Source of the DNA: Alphaproteobacteria bacterium
Lineage (GTDB): Bacteria > Pseudomonadota > Alphaproteobacteria > Caulobacterales > Aquidulcibacteraceae
NCBI GenBank assembly: GCA_027485915.1
Contig: JAIXQA010000064.1
Span: 46,282 to 110,281, forward strand
DNA: 64,000 nt
Direction of reading: 5' to 3'
A program made the position numbers and the translations under genes. This document shows positions 58,082 to 64,000 of the stretch, piece after piece. Numbering within the stretch: position 1 is the stretch's first letter; every line of letters starts with the position of its first letter. Under the pieces are notes generated by a model that was not told where the DNA came from, did not search any database, and saw only the letters and a program-made list of their open reading frames with translations.

Positions 58082-58411
58082 ATGAGAAGTTTTGGCTTCC
58101 ATTTTGGAGTGTGTATCCTCGCCCTCGCGCAAGCGACGGCTTCAGGCTGTTCAATTCCAGCAAAGGGGGAAGCGAACATGCCAAAAGCGGAGGCTCTGAG
58201 CGCTGAAAAGGTATTAGAAGACATGCATCCGACGCCCATTCCGATGCCGCGCGACCCCCAAGTGGCGGTGAACGAAGAGTTTGAGGCGGCAAAACAAGCG
58301 AATACCAAGGCGGCTTGGGAGTTGTTTCTGAGGCGTCATCCGGACAGTACTCTGGCCGGTGCCGCGCGACGTGAACTTCATAAACTTGGGCTAAATACCA
58401 AGGATGAGTAG
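58082..58411 (+). CDS. Small secreted protein of unknown function
   Basis: 109 residues. An N-terminal hydrophobic segment (FGVCILALAQATASGCS) looks like a signal peptide, perhaps a lipoprotein (Cys near residue 23). The C-terminal third, AAWELFLRRHPDSTLAGAARREL, resembles the A-x-x-F-hh-x-h-P-x-S pattern of TPR-like caspase-associated and YbgF-type repeats. No known family is identified. It lies 109 bp upstream of the protease gene start, same strand; it could be part of the export or regulation of the RTX proteins, but nothing proves this. Confidence 0.65.
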   Translation: MRSFGFHFGVCILALAQATASGCSIPAKGEANMPKAEALSAEKVLEDMHPTPIPMPRDPQVAVNEEFEAAKQANTKAAWELFLRRHPDSTLAGAARRELHKLGLNTKDE

Positions 58412-58520
58412 TGGGTAGGACAACAGGGTTGATTGGAATTTGTGATGGTTAATCACGCTTTATGCCGATCTAACCAAAGGCGTAGTGGTTGGAAATTCGC
58501 AGAGGCTGGAGAAGTCAATT

Positions 58521-61310
58521 ATGTGTATTATCTGTGATGCTCGCAAAGGTTCGCAATGGAACTACAAGCTCATTTTTGACCCTTTTTCGGATCCTCCAAC
58601 TGCGAGTTCAAAGGATGCGGGTTTTGACGTTCCTCAACCAGGAAATACGACCGTTTCGCTGAATTTGCCAACGGGCGAGCAAAACATCGACGCTCTGTTA
58701 GGCCCGCGCCGGTTTGCGCCAACCCAACTCACATTCTCATTTCCTCAATCCTCTAGTGACTATGAAACCAATTATGGTCAGTCATCGGAGGGGGCTAGAA
58801 CCGCACTGACGACGTTTGCGCCCGTGACCGCGCTTATGCAAACTGCCGCTCGATTTGTTTTCGCCCAAATAAGTGCCCTCACAGGATTGTCGATCACTGA
58901 AACGACGGGCGCTTCTAACTTTCGGCTTGGATTGTTTACGCCAGCTGCTGACGGCACAGGAAACACGACTGCTTTCGCTTTCTTGCCGACCACAAGCAAC
59001 GTTGGTGGGGATAGTTGGTATTCAAATACCAACTCTTTCACATCTCCGTTACGCGGCAATTATGCGTGGATTACGATGCTTCACGAGATTGGGCATTCGC
59101 TCGGCTTGGTCCATGGCCATGAAACAGACGGGGTTGCGGGCGTTGCCATGACACCGGATCGAGATTCAACCGAATTCTCGGTAATGACATACCGAAGTCA
59201 TATAGATGCGCCGTTAACTGGCTATACGAACGAGCGTTTTGGATACGCTCAGACCTTCATGATGTACGATATCGCGGCACTACAGCACATGTATGGAGCC
59301 GATTATTCCTTCAACGCTACCAACACTATCTATACATTTTCCCCCATTTCAGGGGAGATCTTTGTCAATGGGGTAAGTGAGGGAGCCCCTGGTGGCAATC
59401 GGATTTTTTCCACCATCTGGGATGGCGGTGGCACGGATACATATGATTTCTCTAGCTTTAACGAAGGCATGGAAATCGACCTTCGTGCAGGTCAGTGGTC
59501 TAAGTTTTCATCGGCGCAGCTTGCCAATCTTGGGTCAGGCAATATCGCGCGCGCCAATATCTTTAATGCACTGACATTCCGCGGCAATCTCAACTCACTC
59601 ATTGAGAATGCCGTCGGTGCCGAGTTCGACGATACTATGCGTGGTAATCAAGTTGGGAATACTTTCGATGGTCGCGGGGGAAATGATACGCTGAACGGAG
59701 GAAGTGGAGATGATACGCTGATTGGAGGTGCTGGAAATGACTCACTGATTGGCGATTTTTTTGGTGTAGTTATTTCGATGAGCAATCCTGGTGTGGGTAC
59801 GACCGGACCTTCGGCTCAGAACATAGGCCAAGGGCAAGCTCGCACAAGTTTGTCGACCGCGCGTGATTTGACTGCTAATTTTTCTCTTGCGGCCAATGTC
59901 GACATTCAAAATTCGACAACGGAGTTGCACACTACCGTTCGATCAGTGGGAGATGGCGCTGCCCATTGGTATGCGGTCACTATTTCGGATTCCAATGTTA
60001 GGTTAACGATCGATATCGATGACACAACCATTGGATATGATTCTTTTGTTCGGATAGCGACGGCTGCACCTTCAGGCGGGGAAGCGTTGTTTTTGGCGGG
60101 GAATGACGATTCCCCACTGACTGCAGGAGCCGCTGGCTCTACGGTAGAGCAAGATTCGTACCTGATTTATACAGTCCAAAATCCTGGTACATACTATGTC
60201 GTTGTTGGAACTTATGACGCCGTCGACACTTTGGCAGCCGCCGCCGGTTATATGATGCATATCTCTGTGGCCGCATTGCCGAAGTCAACAGGCGGAGTAA
60301 CTGATGGTGGGACAGCGGGAAATGACGTTCTCTCTGGCGGTAGCGGAAACGACACCTTAGACGGCGGGCTTGGTGCTGACGTTCTGGACGGCGGTTCGGG
60401 TTTTGATTTCGCAAATTATTCAAATTCAACCACTGGTCTTACGCTCTTTATGGGCGGTCGCACATTTAATACCGGTGAGGCGAACGGAGACATCCATACA
60501 TCGATCGAGGGACTGATTGGCTCAAACTTCTCTGATATCATTGGCGGGGATGAGGGTCAGAATGAGCTTCGTGGCCTTGACGGTAACGACTTTATCTTTG
60601 GTAGGGTCGGGATTGATCGTTTGGTTGGTGGCAATGGCAATGATGTCTTGGCCGGCGGTCTTGACGGAGATCGCCTCGAAGGCGGCGGCGGGATTGACGT
60701 CGCATCGTATCGTGACGCCACGAATGGGGTAAGTGCTAGTTTGCTTTCGGGCGGGGTTAGTGGCGAAGCTAGCGGCGATACCTATCTGGACATCGAGAAT
60801 ATCTGGGGCTCGGAGTTCAGCGACACCCTGTCGGGCGATAACAATGCTGGTCAAGTCTATGGATTTGCCGGCAACGACAATCTGAGCGGCCTTGATGGGG
60901 ATGATTTCTTCTATGGCGGGACAGGATTTGATACACTGACGGGTGGGGCAGGGGTCGACAACTACTTCTTCTTGTCGTGGCGTGACCAAGTAAATGCGTT
61001 TGGCACGCCAGAGCCCTATGAAGGTGGGGATGTTTGGACCGACTTTAGCAGCGGAACCGATCGCATTATTCTAAGTCGATACTGGTTTGGGTTTGGAAAC
61101 ATTGCTGGACCTGCAGCCGCTTTGACATCTACACACGCGGCGTTCTCGACAAACGGCATTCTAACGGCTGCCCGCCCCAGCCTTATCTGGAATGCAAGTA
61201 ACCGGACCCTGTCTTTTGATGCCGATGGAATTGGTGCCACCCAGGCGGTGTTGCTGGGCACTTTGCAAGCCGGGGCTACATTGACTTTAAGTGACATCTG
61301 GACTGCGTGA
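58521..61310 (+). CDS. RTX metzincin protease with internal pre-peptidase domain
   Basis: 929 residues, no signal peptide, expected to leave by a type I system. Residues 2-5 read CIIC. Metzincin zinc motif HEIGHSLGLVHGHE has H188, H192 and H198 with Glu189, and the Met-turn is SVMTY (Met222), as in serralysins. A first RTX block (GGxGxD repeats such as NGGSGDDTLIGGAGNDSL) is followed by a PPC-like beta domain at about 430-580, then more RTX blocks, with IENIWGSEFSDTLSGD spacer modules. The C-terminal 206-residue module recurs in the next gene. GGAGAAG supports ATG 58521; the frame opens 12 codons upstream. Confidence 0.9.
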   Translation: MCIICDARKGSQWNYKLIFDPFSDPPTASSKDAGFDVPQPGNTTVSLNLPTGEQNIDALLGPRRFAPTQLTFSFPQSSSDYETNYGQSSEGARTALTTFAPVTALMQTAARFVFAQISALTGLSITETTGASNFRLGLFTPAADGTGNTTAFAFLPTTSNVGGDSWYSNTNSFTSPLRGNYAWITMLHEIGHSLGLVHGHETDGVAGVAMTPDRDSTEFSVMTYRSHIDAPLTGYTNERFGYAQTFMMYDIAALQHMYGADYSFNATNTIYTFSPISGEIFVNGVSEGAPGGNRIFSTIWDGGGTDTYDFSSFNEGMEIDLRAGQWSKFSSAQLANLGSGNIARANIFNALTFRGNLNSLIENAVGAEFDDTMRGNQVGNTFDGRGGNDTLNGGSGDDTLIGGAGNDSLIGDFFGVVISMSNPGVGTTGPSAQNIGQGQARTSLSTARDLTANFSLAANVDIQNSTTELHTTVRSVGDGAAHWYAVTISDSNVRLTIDIDDTTIGYDSFVRIATAAPSGGEALFLAGNDDSPLTAGAAGSTVEQDSYLIYTVQNPGTYYVVVGTYDAVDTLAAAAGYMMHISVAALPKSTGGVTDGGTAGNDVLSGGSGNDTLDGGLGADVLDGGSGFDFANYSNSTTGLTLFMGGRTFNTGEANGDIHTSIEGLIGSNFSDIIGGDEGQNELRGLDGNDFIFGRVGIDRLVGGNGNDVLAGGLDGDRLEGGGGIDVASYRDATNGVSASLLSGGVSGEASGDTYLDIENIWGSEFSDTLSGDNNAGQVYGFAGNDNLSGLDGDDFFYGGTGFDTLTGGAGVDNYFFLSWRDQVNAFGTPEPYEGGDVWTDFSSGTDRIILSRYWFGFGNIAGPAAALTSTHAAFSTNGILTAARPSLIWNASNRTLSFDADGIGATQAVLLGTLQAGATLTLSDIWTA
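60690..61307 (+). repeat. C-terminal RTX module, copy 1
   Basis: About 206 codons from the GIDVASYRD motif to the stop. They align without net insertion or deletion to 63381-63998 in the next gene. The block from 60965 to 61021 is identical (57 bp) to 63656-63712, more than the protein alone demands, and suggests recent duplication or gene conversion. Confidence 0.8.
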
Positions 61311-61478
61311 AAGTCAGAGGCTAAAACTTTATCGAGAGACAAAAAGCGCAAAAGAGGCGACTGCTCAGGCTTCAGCTTTACGATGCCCGCGACGCCGTAA
61401 AGTCTGCTTTTGCAGCCGATAACAAGAAAATTTTCTGATCATTGATAATGTCAACGACTTTACCACAGGTTTTGCACG

Positions 61479-64000
61479 ATGGCTGTAGTACGCTTCAACT
61501 TCTTTTCGAATACCACGGATGCCAGAATTGTTACTGCGCCGAGCGGGCCTGATTTAAATGTGGCCTCTCTTAATCCAGGATTGGTCGCCTTGCCGGATGG
61601 TGGTTATCTGGTTGTTTTTGCTGGATTTAGACCGTCAAGCATGACGCCATCTTTTAACATAATCGTTCAACGGATGGATTCACGAGGTAACCGTGTCGGA
61701 GAAGAAGTCTTCATAGCGGCAGATAGTCCAACCTACAAAACCAATGCTAGTGTCGCAATCGCCGCAAATGGAACGATCGCGGTGGCATGGTTGGAAGCGC
61801 CTACCAGTACTGAGCCTCCAGTTGTGCGCATTCAGACTTTAGATAGCAACCTAGCTTTCGTCGGTGCGCCCAAGACTGTGGTGCTTTCAGGGGAATTAGA
61901 TACAAGCGGCGTGGCGCGGCTTTCCCTGGCTGCCCTGCAAAACGGTCAATTTGTTGTTTCCATCATCGCGAACCCAACAAGTGTTTTACGGTCAGTCTAT
62001 GACCCTGTCACAGGCGCGTCGGTAAGCTTGGACCAATTTACCACTAACCTACACTCAGGGTTTTCTGGTCCGGACACTGTCGTGCTTGGCAATGGACGCC
62101 CCATAACCGTCATTTCGCGTGCTTCGACTGTAAGTGGCAGCACCGAATTGTTTGACCTTGCCAACCAGCGTGTTGTGGCCGAAGCAATTGGCCCTGGTGC
62201 CACAGCCAATATAATCAATGAAGGTCAGGATGTTATCGCGTTACGCGACGGCGGCTATGCTGTCGCTTGGACGGATACTGGTTACGGGCAGTCACGCGAT
62301 ATTTCGTTGAAAATTTTCAATGCCGATGGCACCGCAAGGTCCTCACGTGCTTACGTAAATTCTGGCTTTGCGTTTGGACCGCAGTTCAGCCCAAGCCTAG
62401 TGGAATTGCCAAACGGCTATCTCGTGGTGAGTTGGTTGGATGGCACTAGCCTGCTTGCCGCAGTCTTTACCGCAGGCGGACAGCGTATCGACACGCCATC
62501 GATTGTGTGGTCGGGCTCTATGCAGACTCCTGAAACTGTCACTTTGCGCGATGGTACAATTGCATACATTTGGAATGCTGGGGTTGGCATCCAGTCTCGG
62601 GTTGTTGATCTGGTGCGAGAAACACAAAGCAATGACGAAAGCGAGAATTTGTCTGGTGACGGCCTACGCGACCTGATGCTGGGTGCGGGAGGTAATGATA
62701 CATTACGCGGCTTTGGCGGTGATGATCTTTTGGCAGGCGAGTGGGGTGAAGACAGACTTGAAGGTGGCGATGGTCAGGATCGTCTGATCGGTGGGTCAGG
62801 TTCAGACACACTTGATGGCGGTAACGGTTCCGATACAGCGTCATATGAGTTAGCCAGTGGCAGAATTTCTGCCTATTTGTCTTTTTCATCAGGCAATACC
62901 GGCGAGGCGTTCGGTGACGTCTATATCTCAATCGAAAATCTCATCGGCAGTGATTTTGATGATGCAATGCGCGGCGACGACAGTGCAAACCTCCTCGAGG
63001 GTGGCGAAGGAGATGATGTTTTAAGCGGCGCTGGGGGTAATGATACTCTTTTGGGCGGCCTTGGCAGCGATACTCTTAACGGAGAGGACGGTTTTGATAC
63101 GCTGTCTTTCCAGGACGCCTCCGCAGGTTTTACCATTTTCTTGGGAGGTCGGCAGTTTAACACTGGCGAAGCAAGTAGGGACATTTACACCGGCTTTGAA
63201 GCGGTAGTTGGTAGCAGTTTTGCCGACATTTTGGGCGGCGATAATCAAGCCAATGAGTTGCTGGGTGAAGGTGGAAACGATTTCCTGATCGGCGGTGGGG
63301 CTTCCGACACATTGATTGGTGGGGCTGGAAACGACGCTCTGTCTGGTGGCGAAGATCAAGATCTTTTAAATGGTGGTGACGGCATTGATGTGGCCTATTA
63401 TCGCGATGCAAACACCGGTGTCGCTGCCGAGCTTGCCCGTGGCGGTTATGCCGGGGAAGCTTTTGGTGATAGTTTTGTGGATATTGAGAATATCTGGGGA
63501 TCGCGGTTTGGCGATGTGCTGACGGGCGACAATAATGGTGGTCAGGTTTATGGGTTTGAGGGCAATGACACACTGTCAGGTCTTGGCGGCGATGACTTCT
63601 TCTATGGCGGTGAGGGCTTTGACACACTGACCGGCGGAACAGGGGTTGATAACTTCTTCTTCTTGTCGTGGCGTGACCAAGTAAATGCGTTTGGCACGCC
63701 AGAGCCCTATGAGGGTGGTGATACATTCACCGACTTCACCAGTGGTACTGACCGCATCATCCTGAGCCGTTACTGGTTCGGCTTTGGCAATATTGGTGGG
63801 CCTGCAGCGGCGCTGACCGAAACCCACGCCAACTTCGTCACCAATGGAGCTGCGACCACGAGCCGTCCGAGCCTGATCTGGAACCAAACCAACCGCACCC
63901 TCTCCTTTGATGCAGACGGCAATGGGGCAACCCAAGCCGTGTTATTGGGCACGTTCCAACAAGGGGCAACATTGGCACTGAGTGATATCTGGACGGCTTA
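61479..64000 (+). CDS. RTX exoprotein with propeller-like N-terminal region, last stop base off edge
   Basis: 840 residues; the stop is cut after TA at the window edge. Residues 1-370 show repeated short strands in the style of DGGYLVVFAG, RDGGYAVAWTDTG, PNGYLVVSWLDG and RDGTIAYIWN, about 60 residues apart, like propeller or bulb-type repeats. Then come RTX repeats (GAGGNDTLRGFGGDDLLAG and others) with four ASYRD/IENLIGS spacer modules, and the conserved C-terminal module shared with the previous gene. No protease motif. No signal peptide. It is likely exported by the same type I apparatus. CAGG precedes ATG 61479. Confidence 0.88.
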   Translation, partial: MAVVRFNFFSNTTDARIVTAPSGPDLNVASLNPGLVALPDGGYLVVFAGFRPSSMTPSFNIIVQRMDSRGNRVGEEVFIAADSPTYKTNASVAIAANGTIAVAWLEAPTSTEPPVVRIQTLDSNLAFVGAPKTVVLSGELDTSGVARLSLAALQNGQFVVSIIANPTSVLRSVYDPVTGASVSLDQFTTNLHSGFSGPDTVVLGNGRPITVISRASTVSGSTELFDLANQRVVAEAIGPGATANIINEGQDVIALRDGGYAVAWTDTGYGQSRDISLKIFNADGTARSSRAYVNSGFAFGPQFSPSLVELPNGYLVVSWLDGTSLLAAVFTAGGQRIDTPSIVWSGSMQTPETVTLRDGTIAYIWNAGVGIQSRVVDLVRETQSNDESENLSGDGLRDLMLGAGGNDTLRGFGGDDLLAGEWGEDRLEGGDGQDRLIGGSGSDTLDGGNGSDTASYELASGRISAYLSFSSGNTGEAFGDVYISIENLIGSDFDDAMRGDDSANLLEGGEGDDVLSGAGGNDTLLGGLGSDTLNGEDGFDTLSFQDASAGFTIFLGGRQFNTGEASRDIYTGFEAVVGSSFADILGGDNQANELLGEGGNDFLIGGGASDTLIGGAGNDALSGGEDQDLLNGGDGIDVAYYRDANTGVAAELARGGYAGEAFGDSFVDIENIWGSRFGDVLTGDNNGGQVYGFEGNDTLSGLGGDDFFYGGEGFDTLTGGTGVDNFFFLSWRDQVNAFGTPEPYEGGDTFTDFTSGTDRIILSRYWFGFGNIGGPAAALTETHANFVTNGAATTSRPSLIWNQTNRTLSFDADGNGATQAVLLGTFQQGATLALSDIWTA
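63381..63998 (+). repeat. C-terminal RTX module, copy 2
   Basis: Counterpart of the module at 60690-61307, collinear to the stop codon, with an offset of 2691 bp throughout. It contains the motif SWRDQVNAFGTPEPYEGGD and ends ALSDIWTA. The 57-bp identical core is at 63656-63712. Confidence 0.8.

Noticed and set aside
61376..61402. CTTTACG/CGTAAAG inverted repeat between the RTX genes
   Set aside because: Seven-bp stem with a wide loop and no adjoining T-run; no supported role.

Overview
The window is a stretch of chromosome from an alphaproteobacterium, most like the Caulobacterales/Hyphomonadaceae group. The main evidence is a full-length CtrA-type cell-cycle regulator (phosphorylatable Asp51, C-terminal Ala-Ala-Ala) divergent from fliI-fliJ. 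Two short Caulobacter-style flagellins, sigma-54-type promoters, a mesaconyl-CoA hydratase of the ethylmalonyl-CoA pathway, an NtrZ-like periplasmic protein and an SDHAF4/DUF1674 protein point the same way. I saw no insertion sequence, prophage, CRISPR array, rRNA or tRNA gene. Genes are packed tightly, with many 4-bp start/stop overlaps and several overlapping stop codons. Identifications rest on reading motifs, not on database searches.

Left part, 0-8.5 kb: a partial DUF808 gene, mesaconyl-CoA hydratase, a HIT protein, CysQ, a class I glutamine amidotransferase, RarD, aspartate-semialdehyde dehydrogenase, a class III aminotransferase and ctrA. In the gap before rarD, a near-consensus sigma-54 promoter stands about 65 bp before a strong intrinsic terminator with no gene between. 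This looks like an undescribed small RNA of about 70 nt. A 34-bp near-perfect palindrome sits directly upstream of the aminotransferase ribosome-binding site.

Middle part, 8.6-42.5 kb: fliI-fliJ, xerD, a large secreted protein of unknown role, UvrD/PcrA helicase, two flagellins (a sigma-54 promoter before the upstream one), mdh, an acetyltransferase, hemW-rdgB, a secreted S9 peptidase, a DUF1501/DUF1800 pair, yggS with a divergent ThiE/TenI-like gene, an NtrZ-like protein, DUF3576-leuS-lptE-holA, argG, a DUF1648 protein, kup, an SDR, a proline-rich secreted protein, the SDHAF4-like gene, htpX, rsmB and rpe.

Right part, 42.5-58 kb: an envelope-polysaccharide and nucleotide-sugar region. It holds a heparinase II/III-like protein, a PglF/WbpM-like 4,6-dehydratase, a GT4 glycosyltransferase, ugd and galU. 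These are followed by a GDP-mannose set (ManC, phosphomannomutase, AGE-family isomerase) with transaldolase and purU interleaved. It ends in a Gfo/Idh oxidoreductase plus DegT aminotransferase pair that fits GnnA/GnnB-type synthesis of 2,3-diamino sugars for lipid A.

From 58 kb to the right edge: a small secreted protein and two tandem RTX exoproteins. One is a metzincin protease with an internal pre-peptidase domain. The other has a propeller-like N-terminus and loses only the last base of its stop codon at the window edge. They share a nearly collinear C-terminal module of about 206 residues, including a 57-bp identical stretch. No type I secretion genes are in the window.
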